Positions 26,599 to 35,556 of a stretch of DNA of 64,000 bases are shown here, one piece after another (position 1 is the stretch's first letter; each line of letters begins with the position of its first letter). Made by a program: the position numbers and the translations under genes. A model generated the notes under the pieces. The model was not told the origin of the DNA. It did not search any database and was given only the letters and a program-made list of their open reading frames with translations. The stretch covers positions 124,001-188,000 of the forward strand of contig NZ_SACS01000002.1 in NCBI RefSeq assembly GCF_004005945.1, written 5' to 3'. The DNA is from Rheinheimera riviphila. GTDB taxonomy: Bacteria; Pseudomonadota; Gammaproteobacteria; Enterobacterales; Alteromonadaceae.

Positions 26599-27270
26599 AT
26601 GAGTGGACCAGGAAATCGCAGTAAACTGCCCGAGAATCCAACCTTAAAAGACATCAACTGGTACAAAAAACAAATCAACTGGGGCGAATTACCACCTTTT
26701 TATCATATGGTGGCGCAGTCACTGGGTGAGTCCGAAGGTCTGCTCACTCATGGTTTTGACAACGCCATCAAACGCATTATTGATAAACGGAACTGGAACC
26801 TGCAGTTGCTCAAAGGTTATGTCGACAATGCCAATATTATTCACTGTGAACACAAACCGCGGATTGCCCTCTATCAGGTTTTTACTGACCGTGGATTTGA
26901 ACTTCATGCGCTGCCGTATGCCAAAGACACTGAAATCGATCAGTATGTGAAAGGCAACCGGTTGATGGAGTTTAAACTCTGGGATCCGATGTCCATGCGA
27001 ATGGTGTTACGGATCAATCAGTTGCATAAATTTATCAGCTTTTATTTTGAACACGGCGACGATGCCGATTTTGCATTAATTTTGTATTCGCACAAGCTGG
27101 TCAATGCGGCGATTGAGTTTTTGCAAAAACATGTTCAGGTAATGAAGGTCGATGGTGTATCCATTCGTCAGTTTTTCGACCAACAGGAAAAGATCCTTGG
27201 TCAGGCGGATGCCGATGAACTTCAGCTTTCGGCGTTAAAAGCCGGGATAACAGAGTCAAAAAATAGATGA
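26599..27270 (+). CDS. Conserved-looking protein of unknown function, 223 residues
   Basis: I do not recognise this family. The protein is cytoplasmic by sequence (no signal peptide or membrane helix), rich in charged and aromatic residues: DINWYKKQINWGELPPFYHMVAQSLGESEGLLTHGFDNAIKRIIDKRNWNLQLL, then ALYQVFTDRGFELHALPYAKDTEIDQYVKGN and helical LRINQLHKFISFYFEHGDDADFALILYSHKLVNAAIEFLQKHV. It starts 40 bases after a good TATAAT promoter and its stop overlaps bepA by 4 bases, so it is the first gene of, and translationally coupled to, an envelope quality-control operon. A link to BepA function is only contextual. Confidence 0.7.
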   Translation: MSGPGNRSKLPENPTLKDINWYKKQINWGELPPFYHMVAQSLGESEGLLTHGFDNAIKRIIDKRNWNLQLLKGYVDNANIIHCEHKPRIALYQVFTDRGFELHALPYAKDTEIDQYVKGNRLMEFKLWDPMSMRMVLRINQLHKFISFYFEHGDDADFALILYSHKLVNAAIEFLQKHVQVMKVDGVSIRQFFDQQEKILGQADADELQLSALKAGITESKNR

Positions 27271-28709
27271 AGTTATGTGTAGTATGGGTCTGTAGTATTG
27301 GATTAAGTTTGTTGCTGTGTTGCCCTGCCGATGCAGCTACCCCGCTGCCCGATCTTGGCGGCAATGCGTTTGCCACCTTAACTCCGGAGAAAGAAAAACA
27401 AATTGGTGACGTGATGATGCGGCAAACCCGCGCCAGTTTGCCGATGGTGAATGATCCGTTGCTCGACGAATACCTGAACAATCTTGGCAACGGCATGGTC
27501 GCCAAAGCGGAAGGCGTGCGTTTTCCATTTCAGTTTTACTGGGTCAATGATAAAAATATCAATGCTTTTGCCACCCTGGGTGGCCATATAGTTTCGAATA
27601 CCGGTACTTTGGCGGTCGCTGACAGTGAAAGTGAATTTGCTTCGGTGATGTCACACGAAATTGTCCACGTCACGCAGCGCCATATTGCCCGCTCGGTGGA
27701 AGCCCGTTCGCAATCGGCACCACTGACGTTAGCGTCATTATTGGGCTCGATTATTCTGGCGACAGTCAACCCCGAAGCCGGGATGGCCGGTATTATGGCG
27801 AGCCAGGGCATGGCGCAACAATCGGCGATTAACTTTACCCGCAGCAATGAACAGGAAGCCGACCGGATTGGGATCCAATTATTGGCCAATGCCGGGTTTG
27901 ACCCTTATGCGATGCCGGAGTTTTTTAATAAACTCAGTGAAAGAACCAGATTCAGCAATACCCAACTGGCTTTTTTATACACGCACCCGTTATCACAAGC
28001 ACGGATCAGCGATTCCCGGGTGCGGGCACAACAATTTCAACAACGGTTTGTGCCGGACAGCACCGATTTCCCGTTAATTCAGGCGCGGATCTGGGCGCGT
28101 TATCAGCTGGACAATGAAGGTGCAATTGCCCATTTCCAGAAAAAAATGGCAAGTCCTGGCGGTAATACCAAAGCCAATCATTATGGACTGGCGTTGGCGT
28201 TGTACGATAAAAAAGATTATGCCGCAGCCGAACAATTGCTGAGTAAACTGCGCAGTGAAGATGACAAAAATCTGTTTTATCTTGATGCGATGACCGATGT
28301 GTATATCAGTACCAATCGGGTCGACAAAGCGCTGGAAATGCTGGAACAACAATATTTATTGCGGCCGAATAATCAAATCATCACCCTCAATTACGCCAAT
28401 GCGGCGATGCAGGGAAAATCCTACCGGCTGGCACTGCACTTGCTGCGCAATCTGTTGTATTACAAAAACGACAATTTTTTAGCCTACGAAATGTTAGTGG
28501 ATGCCTACAAAGGTCTGAATGATATGGCGCGTTATTATGAAGCGCGCTCCGATTTGTATTATCAGCTGGCCAATTATCCAAAAGCGATTGATGACATTAA
28601 CGTGGCATTGAATCAGTTGACCCAGGATGACCAACTGGAAAGCCGGCGCCTGGAAGCGAAGAAAAAACAACTGCAGACCGAATTTAGCAGACTTAAAAAA
28701 CTTAACTGA
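27267..28709 (+). CDS. bepA: Beta-barrel assembly-enhancing protease BepA (M48 metalloprotease with TPRs)
   Basis: The 480-residue protein has a signal peptide (~1-23), a peptidase M48 domain with zinc motif HEIVH at residues 130-134 and the downstream glutamate ligand in NEQEADRIGIQLLANAGFDP, and a C-terminal tetratricopeptide region (KANHYGLALALYDKKDYAAAEQLL..., RVDKALEMLEQQYLLRPNNQ). This order matches E. coli BepA (487 residues), which in the periplasm either promotes LptD maturation or degrades stalled barrel proteins at the BAM complex. The arsC-like gene follows by 11 bases, as in E. coli bepA-yfgD. Confidence 0.93.
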   Translation: MKLCVVWVCSIGLSLLLCCPADAATPLPDLGGNAFATLTPEKEKQIGDVMMRQTRASLPMVNDPLLDEYLNNLGNGMVAKAEGVRFPFQFYWVNDKNINAFATLGGHIVSNTGTLAVADSESEFASVMSHEIVHVTQRHIARSVEARSQSAPLTLASLLGSIILATVNPEAGMAGIMASQGMAQQSAINFTRSNEQEADRIGIQLLANAGFDPYAMPEFFNKLSERTRFSNTQLAFLYTHPLSQARISDSRVRAQQFQQRFVPDSTDFPLIQARIWARYQLDNEGAIAHFQKKMASPGGNTKANHYGLALALYDKKDYAAAEQLLSKLRSEDDKNLFYLDAMTDVYISTNRVDKALEMLEQQYLLRPNNQIITLNYANAAMQGKSYRLALHLLRNLLYYKNDNFLAYEMLVDAYKGLNDMARYYEARSDLYYQLANYPKAIDDINVALNQLTQDDQLESRRLEAKKKQLQTEFSRLKKLN

Positions 28710-28720
28710 GGACAAGGCCA

Positions 28721-29065
28721 ATGTTGACGATCTATCACAACAATCGCTGCTCAAAAAGCCGCGAAGTTCTGGCGTTACTCGAGCAGCTCGGCAAACCTTT
28801 TCAGGTGGTTCATTACCTGAATGAGCCACTGAATGAATCCGCACTGCGCCAGCTGTTGGCGCGACTGCAATTAAGTCCGCGTCAGTTACTGCGGGATAAA
28901 GAAGACGAATATCATACACTTGGCCTTTCTGATCTCAGCCTGTCGGATGACTTAATTATTCAGGCGATGCTGGAGCAACCAAAATTGATGGAACGCCCAG
29001 TGGTGGTGATGGGAAATAAAGCGGTCATTGCCCGTCCGGCAAACCGGTTGTTGGAACTATTTTGA
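28721..29065 (+). CDS. Arsenate reductase-family (ArsC/YfgD-like) protein
   Basis: The 114-residue thioredoxin-fold protein begins MLTIYHNNRCSKSREVLALLEQ, with the ArsC catalytic Cys10, and ends PKLMERPVVVMGNKAVIARPANRLLELF, typical of the glutaredoxin-coupled ArsC family. E. coli YfgD, its positional equivalent next to bepA, is a member with no proven arsenate role, and there is no ars operon here, so a true arsenate reductase function is uncertain. It overlaps or abuts wrbA. Confidence 0.88.
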   Translation: MLTIYHNNRCSKSREVLALLEQLGKPFQVVHYLNEPLNESALRQLLARLQLSPRQLLRDKEDEYHTLGLSDLSLSDDLIIQAMLEQPKLMERPVVVMGNKAVIARPANRLLELF

Positions 29066-29073
29066 GAGATGCT

Positions 29074-29688
29074 GTGTTGAAAGAAGATCTGTTGCGCGAA
29101 GCTGTTCTAAAAAATAACACTGTGCTTATTTTGTATTTTTCCCGCCACGGATCCGTGGCTGCGCTCGCAGAAAAAATTGCTGTTGGCGTGGTGGCCGCTG
29201 GCGCAACTGCGATGATCCGCACTGTACCTAACTTGAACCCTGACTTTAACAGTGACTATCCAGCGCTGCATCCACTGATCGAAAAAGATGAACTGATCCA
29301 GGCCGATGCACTGGCGTTAGGCAGTCCAGTCCGGTTTGGCCTGATGGCCGCCGAAATGAAAGCATTCTGGGACAATACCAGCGATCTCTGGCTCAAAGGT
29401 CAGTTGATTGATAAACCAGCCGGTGTGTTTACCTCGTCCAGTTCGATGCATGGCGGGAATGAAGCCACGCTGTTGGGGATGATGTTGCCGCTGTTGCATC
29501 ACGGCATGGTATTGCTGGGGATCCCCTACGAAGAACCCGCTTTGCATCAGACACAAACCGGTGGCACCCCTTATGGCCCGACACATGTCAGCGGCAGCAT
29601 TGCCACGACCCTGCTGTCGGCGCACGAACAACAACTGGCGATTTCCTTTGGAAAACGTCTCGCAACGATTGCCGGAAAGTTATCATGA
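29074..29688 (+). CDS. wrbA: NAD(P)H:quinone oxidoreductase, WrbA-like flavodoxin-fold protein
   Basis: The protein carries a flavodoxin-type FMN site (VLILYFSRHGSVAALAEKIAVGVVAAGA) and the WrbA blocks ALALGSPVRFGLMAAEMKAFWDNTSDLWLKGQLIDKPAGVFTSSSSMHGGNEATLL and GTPYGPTHVSG. It reduces quinones by two electrons. The start is unclear: no ATG is available, GTG 29074 has GAGAG five bases upstream and is my choice (204 residues); TTG 29062, overlapping the preceding stop, is the alternative. Its stop overlaps the DUF2069 start (4 bases). Confidence 0.88.
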   Translation: MLKEDLLREAVLKNNTVLILYFSRHGSVAALAEKIAVGVVAAGATAMIRTVPNLNPDFNSDYPALHPLIEKDELIQADALALGSPVRFGLMAAEMKAFWDNTSDLWLKGQLIDKPAGVFTSSSSMHGGNEATLLGMMLPLLHHGMVLLGIPYEEPALHQTQTGGTPYGPTHVSGSIATTLLSAHEQQLAISFGKRLATIAGKLS

Positions 29689-30116
29689 GTTTGTTAATTG
29701 CAGCAGAAGTGCCAATGGCACCAAAAACCCGTCGTTTTTTATTACTGGGCCAGCTTGGCTTTGGTTTGTTATTTCTGCTAATGCCGTTGTCGGTGTTGTG
29801 GCTGAACCCACCAAAGCTCGGCAGCCAATGGGTGTTGTTAGCGCTGTTGTGGGGGCCGTTATGGTTTCCGCTGGTCGGCATCATTCGTGGCAAAGCTTAT
29901 ACCTTCGCCTGGGCCAATTTTATTGTGATGATTTATTTTGTGCACAGTCTGACCAATCTGTGGGTTAGCAGCAATATTGCGCTACTGCTCGCCCTGATTG
30001 AACTGCTGGCCAGTTGCCTGATGTTTGCCGGCTGTACTTATTACGCCAAATTCCGTGGTCAGGAACTGGGATTGAAAATTCCAAAGTTAAAAGACGATCC
30101 GGTGCGGCAATCCTGA
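29685..30116 (+). CDS. DUF2069 membrane protein
   Basis: The 143-residue protein has four hydrophobic segments (FLLLGQLGFGLLFLLMPLSVLWL, WVLLALLWGPLWFPLVGI, FAWANFIVMIYFVHSLTNLWV, IALLLALIELLASCLMFAGCTYYA) and matches the DUF2069 pattern (GKAYTFAWANFIVMIYFVHS, YYAKFRGQELGLKIPKLK). Function unknown; it commonly follows wrbA in gammaproteobacteria. It is the last gene of the operon and converges on the solute-binding-like gene, with 7 bases between stops and no obvious terminator. Confidence 0.85.
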   Translation: MSLLIAAEVPMAPKTRRFLLLGQLGFGLLFLLMPLSVLWLNPPKLGSQWVLLALLWGPLWFPLVGIIRGKAYTFAWANFIVMIYFVHSLTNLWVSSNIALLLALIELLASCLMFAGCTYYAKFRGQELGLKIPKLKDDPVRQS

Positions 30117-30123
30117 TCCGCCG

Positions 30124-31029
30124 CTAGTTGGCTGCTGGTGTTTCAGCAGTCGCTGCAGGCATCGTTGGCTGATACTGCTGTAATAACTGCTGGATATAAC
30201 CGCTTTGTTGCAGTTGCTCAAACGACTGCAACAGCGCGGGTCGCAGCGGCGAGTCGAGACTAATGGCACAAAAAATTGCCGGCGGTTTTGTCCATAGCGG
30301 GTCAAAACTTAACGCTACCTCAAATTTGCGTTTGGACATCACATATCCCAACGATAAATCCACCGCCATCACTGCATCCAGCCGCCCTTGTGCTAGCCGG
30401 GTCAGGTTGCTTTCCAGCGAGTGCGCGTCATCACGGATCAGCAGGCGTTCGGCAAATGCTTGTTCGAGCTCGGGATAAACAAAACCCCGAATGGTGCCGA
30501 TCCTTTGGTGATACATATCGCTTAACTGCGCTACAGGTTTACTGTCACTGCGCCGGACCACTAGCTGCGATGAATGAAATAACGGCCCAACCCAAGCCAA
30601 ATCCTGCGGTCGGCTCACCCAATCCGGACTTAAAAAACAACCGACATCGGCCTGATTACTGATCAGCCAGCCTTCAACCCTGGCTCTTGGCACATCTAAA
30701 TACAGCACCGGCATTTGATTCAGTTGACCGATTTTATCAATCAGACTTTTGCTGATCCCGCCCATCAGTTTGCCTTCAGGGGAAAACATGGCATAAGGCA
30801 CCGGGTTGGTTTCACTGACCACAGCACGCAAAACCGGCGCCGTCGCAGCAGCTGTCGCGCTTGTTTGCGCCGATGCACCGGTCATCAAACACAGGCATGC
30901 CAGCACCAGCAACACGGGAAAACTTTGCTGTTGTTCCCGATAAAGACAAGGATAAACCTGCGGAAAAATACCGTTTACTGATGTCACATTTACCCGATCC
31001 CTGCACTTCTCGTGGATCAATTCTGTCAT
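30124..31029 (-). CDS. Periplasmic solute-binding-like protein (SBP_bac_3 type)
   Basis: A signal peptide (FPVLLVLACLCLMTGASAQ) precedes a single type-3 solute-binding domain: VVSETNPVPYAMFSPEGKLMGGISKSLIDKIGQLNQMPVLYLDVPRARVEGWLISNQADVGCFLSPDWVS, RIGTIRGFVYPELEQAF and RLAQGRLDAVMAVDLSLGYVM. Such stand-alone proteins bind amino acids or similar ligands; no ABC permease or kinase is adjacent, so the ligand is unknown. The start is uncertain: ATG 31029 (301 residues) gives a long n-region; GTG 30987 with an upstream GGGATCGGG is also plausible. Confidence 0.8.
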   Translation of the reverse strand: MTELIHEKCRDRVNVTSVNGIFPQVYPCLYREQQQSFPVLLVLACLCLMTGASAQTSATAAATAPVLRAVVSETNPVPYAMFSPEGKLMGGISKSLIDKIGQLNQMPVLYLDVPRARVEGWLISNQADVGCFLSPDWVSRPQDLAWVGPLFHSSQLVVRRSDSKPVAQLSDMYHQRIGTIRGFVYPELEQAFAERLLIRDDAHSLESNLTRLAQGRLDAVMAVDLSLGYVMSKRKFEVALSFDPLWTKPPAIFCAISLDSPLRPALLQSFEQLQQSGYIQQLLQQYQPTMPAATAETPAAN

Positions 31030-31226
31030 CCGCAGCGGCCTATAACATTCAAAGTTGACAACAACAGCGCTCAGCATCGAATGAACGTTGTGCCTTAACC
31101 ATAGCAAAGTTTTTACCTGCAGTCGCAATACATCATGCACAAAGCCTCAGCTCAGGAACTATAGCAATCCAATGTCGGCTTACTCGCGTATAACGGCAGA
31201 GTTTGCTGATGATGCGAGGGGGAATT

Positions 31227-31811
31227 TTGACAGAAGTAGCGTTATTTCCATTAAGTCAGGTAGTACTGCCAGGTGGGCGGATGAAACTACGGGTGTTTGA
31301 ACCGCGTTATATCCGACTGGTGCGGGAAGCTTGTGCGGGTGGTCGGCCTTTTGTCAGTGCGCTGCTAAATCCTTATGTCGCACAAACACATCCGGATCGG
31401 ATTTTTCCGCTGGCGACTTTGGTCCAGATCACTGACTTTACCCAGTTAGATGACGGGCTGCTTGGCATCACCATTGAGGGGTTGCAAAGAGTTGAACTGG
31501 CTGACCGCTGGCAGGAAACTGATGGCTTGCATGTCGCCAACGGTATTGTGTTGCCCGACTGGCAGGAAACGCCGTTTTTACCGTCCCATCAACAGCTCAC
31601 CCAGGAACTCAAAACGGTGTTTGCGCAAAACCCGCAACTGGAAAGCATGTACCCCAAGCCGCATTGGCAAGATGCAACCTGGCTGGCGCAGCGCTGGATT
31701 GAAATTCTGACCATGCCGCCGCCACTAAAATATCAGCTAATGGCAGCAGACAATGCCACACCAGCGCTGGATGCACTCTGTAGCTGGTTACAACAGCAGG
31801 ACAGCGAATGA
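31227..31811 (+). CDS. LON substrate-binding-domain protein (Lon N-terminal domain only)
   Basis: The protein is a stand-alone Lon N-terminal (PUA-like) domain without ATPase or protease: MTEVALFPLSQVVLPGGRMKLRVFEPRYIRLVREA, FPLATLVQITDFTQLDDGLLGITIEGLQRVEL. I selected TTG 31227 because GAGGGGG lies 5 bases upstream and the protein then begins right at the domain (194 residues, usual size); ATG 31209 or 31212 are alternatives. Such proteins are widespread in proteobacteria and poorly characterised. It ends 15 bases before the convergent queE stop. Confidence 0.85.
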   Translation: MTEVALFPLSQVVLPGGRMKLRVFEPRYIRLVREACAGGRPFVSALLNPYVAQTHPDRIFPLATLVQITDFTQLDDGLLGITIEGLQRVELADRWQETDGLHVANGIVLPDWQETPFLPSHQQLTQELKTVFAQNPQLESMYPKPHWQDATWLAQRWIEILTMPPPLKYQLMAADNATPALDALCSWLQQQDSE

Positions 31812-31825
31812 ATTTTCTGTCCTTG

Positions 31826-32491
31826 CTAATTAATCCCAAGATATTTATGAACTTGCACGCTTAACCGCCAGTTGTGTGCCATACAGGCTTCGATTGCTAG
31901 CTGAGTGGCTTTGGCTTTTTGACTGATCGGCTGCAGGTAAATCAGCTTGTTTTGACAATCCAGCCCAATCAGTAACTGTTCCAGCTCCTGCACATGTTTC
32001 TCCATCGCCACCGGATGTTTAATTTCGTTGGCGCGTTCCAGGCAGCTACGCAGCACTTCGTAACCGCCTTTCATATTGACCTTCGGCGACACAGTGACCC
32101 AGGTCTGCAGCGGCGCTAAAATTTCAAAAGTACCGGAAGTTTCGATTTGCGTGCTAAAACCCTGTTGATGCAACAGCTCACACAACGGGTTTAAATCATA
32201 CATGCAAGGCTCGCCACCGGTGATCACCACATGTTTAGCGCGATAAGCACGCTGCTGAAACAGCGCCAGAATGGCCTGGGCATCGGCTTGGGCCCAGTGA
32301 TCCGAATCGGCTTTTTTTTGCGTGGTATCGCCGAGTTGGATCAGTAAATCGGGCTGGATGTCCCAGGTGTGTTTAGTATCACACCAGGAACAACCGACCG
32401 GACAGCCCTGTAAACGCAGGAAGATTGCCGGCGTGCCGGTGTAGTTGCCTTCACCCTGAATGGTTTCAAATATTTCGTTAACTTTATACAC
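31826..32491 (-). CDS. queE: 7-carboxy-7-deazaguanine synthase
   Basis: This radical SAM enzyme converts 6-carboxytetrahydropterin to 7-carboxy-7-deazaguanine in queuosine synthesis. YKVNEIFETIQGEGNYTGTPAIFLRLQGCPVGCSWCDTKHTW contains the CxxxCxxC cluster motif and the QGEG substrate motif; VVITGGEPCMYDL and TVSPKVNMKGG follow. I place the start at GTG 32491 (221 residues) because AAAGGAAA lies about 10 bases upstream and the family begins there; a longer frame to 32578 runs into the queC start. It is divergent from queC. Confidence 0.93.
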   Translation of the reverse strand: MYKVNEIFETIQGEGNYTGTPAIFLRLQGCPVGCSWCDTKHTWDIQPDLLIQLGDTTQKKADSDHWAQADAQAILALFQQRAYRAKHVVITGGEPCMYDLNPLCELLHQQGFSTQIETSGTFEILAPLQTWVTVSPKVNMKGGYEVLRSCLERANEIKHPVAMEKHVQELEQLLIGLDCQNKLIYLQPISQKAKATQLAIEACMAHNWRLSVQVHKYLGIN

Positions 32492-32506
32492 GCTGAGTTG
32501 ATTTCC

Positions 32507-32535
32507 TTTAGATGCGGCTAATTTTAAAGTACAAT
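32507..32535 (+). promoter_or_regulatory. Candidate promoter for queC
   Basis: TTTAGA (32507-32512) and TACAAT (32530-32535) are spaced by 17 bases, 42 bases before the queC start. A TATAAC at 32558 is too close to the start to serve. A GGGAG ribosome site is at 32564-32568. Confidence 0.4.
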
Positions 32536-32576
32536 GCGCGCCCTTCTTTGGGTGCATTATAACGGGAGCGCACAGC

Positions 32577-33239
32577 ATGCCGCAAAAAGTTGTTGTTATT
32601 TATTCGGGTGGCATGGATTCATTCACTGTGCTGCATAATGCGATCCGCGCTGGCCACGATGTGTATGCCTTGTCGTTTAATTATGGTCAGCGCCATGTCA
32701 AAGAGCTGGTTTGTGCACAGAACGTCTGTCAGGAACTGGGCATTCATCACAAGATCGTTGATATTTCAGCCATTAACCAATTAATTGGTGGCTCGTCATT
32801 AACTGACGATATTGAAGTACCAGAAGGTCATTACGCCGCTGATAATATGAAATCCACTGTAGTGCCAAACCGCAATATGATATTGCTGAGCCTTGCCGTT
32901 GGCTATGCCGTGTCGCTGGATGCGCAAGCGGTATATTACGGCGCGCATTCCGGCGATCACTTTATTTACCCGGATTGCCGGCCGGAATTTGTGCAGAAGA
33001 TGAATGATGTCTGTCAGATCGCCAACTATGAACCGGTCGATATCATCAGCCCTTACCTGCAACAAACCAAAATTGAAATCCTCAAAGACGGTCTGGCGAT
33101 GGGGCTGGATTACGGTAAAACCTGGACTTGCTACAACGGCCGCGAACAAGCCTGTGGTAAATGTGGTTCTTGTCAGGAACGGTTGGAAGCTTTTACCTTA
33201 AACAACACCCTTGATCCACTGCCATACGAGCAGCAATAA
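32577..33239 (+). CDS. queC: 7-cyano-7-deazaguanine synthase
   Basis: The 220-residue ATP-dependent enzyme forms preQ0 from 7-carboxy-7-deazaguanine and ammonia. It has the PP-loop [66 protein letters not shown], and the C-terminal zinc cysteines in [23 protein letters not shown]. Together with divergent queE it covers two steps; queD and queF are not in this window. Confidence 0.96.
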   Translation: MPQKVVVIYSGGMDSFTVLHNAIRAGHDVYALSFNYGQRHVKELVCAQNVCQELGIHHKIVDISAINQLIGGSSLTDDIEVPEGHYAADNMKSTVVPNRNMILLSLAVGYAVSLDAQAVYYGAHSGDHFIYPDCRPEFVQKMNDVCQIANYEPVDIISPYLQQTKIEILKDGLAMGLDYGKTWTCYNGREQACGKCGSCQERLEAFTLNNTLDPLPYEQQ

Positions 33240-33285
33240 CAGCGGCTGTTCGTGCTTTTATCAAAAAAATATGATTGAAAACAAG

Positions 33286-34167
33286 CTATTGCGGCGCAAA
33301 CCGGCGCAATAGCTGATACAGCGCTTGCGTCGCGCTACTTGTGTCATCGCGCCGGCTCGCCAGATACATCTGCCGCTTTAATCCGCTATCTCCCAAGGGC
33401 CGGGTCACAATCAAGCCCTGACTGACAAAAGGCTCCGCCAACCAGGCCGGTAATACTGCAATCCCCTCACCTGCCGCCACCAATTGCAAAATCTGACTCG
33501 CCTGGCCAACTTGCCGTTGTTGGCCCTGAAACTGATTTTTCTTCAAAAAATAGCGGAATAAATCCTGCCGCTCGGGCGGGATCGGATAGGACAACAGCTT
33601 TTCAGTTTGTAAATCTTCCGGCTGGATGATGGTTTTCGCCGCGAGTGGGTGTTCAGGATAAATATAGGCCAGCAATTCCAGCTCAAAGAGCGGCTGAAAA
33701 CTGACCTGCCCTTCCAGTCGCACGTCGGTGGTTAACACCAAATCTAACTCGTCTTTGAGTAAAGCTTCCACCGCGTGGTGCTCAATGTCGGTATCCAGCG
33801 ACAACGTCACGTCCGGCCATTGCTGGCGGAACGCTTTTACGGCCGGCAGTAACCAGTGAAAACAGGCATGGCATTCCACCGTCAGGCGTAGCGTTTGCGC
33901 CGCGAACTCACCGTTTTTCAATTGCGCGGCGGCGATATCGACCAGAGGCAAAATCTGCGCCGCCAGTTCCAGTAGTATTTTTCCCTGACTGCTAAATTGC
34001 ACCGGCTGGGTTTTGCGGATAAACAAACTGGCGCCTAACTGCTGTTCAGCATCTTTGAGCTGATGCGACAACGCCGACTGCGTCAGAAATAACCGGCTGG
34101 CCGCGGCCTGTAACGAGCCGGTTTGTTGCAACGACTGCAAAGTCCGCAACAGTTTTAAATCAATCAT
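33286..34167 (-). CDS. metR: LysR-type regulator MetR
   Basis: The 293-residue protein follows E. coli MetR: MIDLKLLRTLQSLQQTGSLQAAASRLFLTQSALSHQLKDAEQQLGASLFIRKTQPVQFSSQGKILL (winged helix, ~1-60), VECHACFHWLLPAVKAFRQQWP, ELDLVLTTD, YPEHPLAAKTIIQPEDL and LLSYPI. MetR activates methionine biosynthesis genes such as metE with homocysteine as co-inducer. No target gene is adjacent. Upstream lie a perfect TGAA-N5-TTCA MetR-type box and tandem MetJ-like met boxes, which supports both identity and regulation by methionine status. Confidence 0.88.
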   Translation of the reverse strand: MIDLKLLRTLQSLQQTGSLQAAASRLFLTQSALSHQLKDAEQQLGASLFIRKTQPVQFSSQGKILLELAAQILPLVDIAAAQLKNGEFAAQTLRLTVECHACFHWLLPAVKAFRQQWPDVTLSLDTDIEHHAVEALLKDELDLVLTTDVRLEGQVSFQPLFELELLAYIYPEHPLAAKTIIQPEDLQTEKLLSYPIPPERQDLFRYFLKKNQFQGQQRQVGQASQILQLVAAGEGIAVLPAWLAEPFVSQGLIVTRPLGDSGLKRQMYLASRRDDTSSATQALYQLLRRFAPQ

Positions 34168-34169
34168 GA

Positions 34170-34182
34170 TGAATTGTCTTCA
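34170..34182. promoter_or_regulatory. MetR-type box (TGAA-N5-TTCA)
   Basis: TGAATTGTCTTCA is an exact match to the MetR recognition pattern, two bases upstream of the metR start codon. Binding here would block translation initiation region transcription and give negative autoregulation; the role is inferred. Confidence 0.5.
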
Positions 34183-34235
34183 TTGAAACCGGAGTGGTTT
34201 TCCAAAGGTCTGCGAGCAGCATAACCCGACAATAT

Positions 34236-34259
34236 AGACATTTCAACATCTAGACGTCC
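34236..34259. promoter_or_regulatory. Tandem MetJ-like met boxes upstream of metR
   Basis: Three contiguous 8-mers resemble the MetJ box AGACGTCT: AGACATTT (6 of 8), CAACATCT (5 of 8) and AGACGTCC (7 of 8). They overlap a candidate metR promoter on the minus strand (TGGACG at -35, TATATT at 34236-34231). MetJ with SAM represses metR in E. coli, which fits. Confidence 0.6.
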
Positions 34260-34340
34260 ATATTGAGAATTAGTATAAGCGGGTAGGGTGTAACAGCGAG
34301 AATTAACTTAGGGATCTGCCAAGTCTCATGTTAACAGTGA

Positions 34341-34383
34341 GGTTAGAGTTAATTGTTAAATTAGTTAACAATTAACTCTAACC
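34341..34383. repeat. Perfect 19-bp inverted repeat downstream of cysB
   Basis: GGTTAGAGTTAATTGTTAA (34341-34359) and its exact reverse complement (34365-34383) flank a 5-base ATTAG loop. It starts 22 bases past the cysB stop. There is no T run on either side, so it is not a canonical terminator, though the transcript hairpin would be very stable. Confidence 0.9.
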
Positions 34384-34405
34384 CGACAATTTACATTTGG
34401 AGTGT

Positions 34406-35386
<981 letters not shown>

Positions 35387-35403
35387 TCAGCCTTCCGTTA
35401 TTG

Positions 35404-35423
35404 ACATATGATTAGGCATATGT
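35404..35423. repeat. Inverted repeat upstream of cysB
   Basis: ACATATG and CATATGT form a perfect 7-bp inverted repeat with a 6-base spacer, 20 bases upstream of the cysB start. It may be an operator, possibly for autoregulation, but could also be chance in AT-rich sequence. Confidence 0.5.
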
Positions 35424-35556
35424 GCAGATGCTCTGATTATTCCAGCCAAATCAAAATTTGGCCGTCGCTATAACCAATAGTAGCTAAAAATTGTAAAAAT
35501 CAGTAGCACTTTTTCACCGCAACCTCGCATTCTCCGTCAGAAGGAAAACCAAGATC

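Noticed and set aside
28721-29065. Arsenic resistance locus
   Set aside because: The ArsC-family gene is embedded in the bepA operon like yfgD of E. coli; no arsR, arsB or acr3 is present.
32492-32576. preQ1 riboswitch between queE and queC
   Set aside because: The 85-base spacer has only a short GC hairpin and two start regions, without the small H-type pseudoknot sequence expected of preQ1 aptamers.
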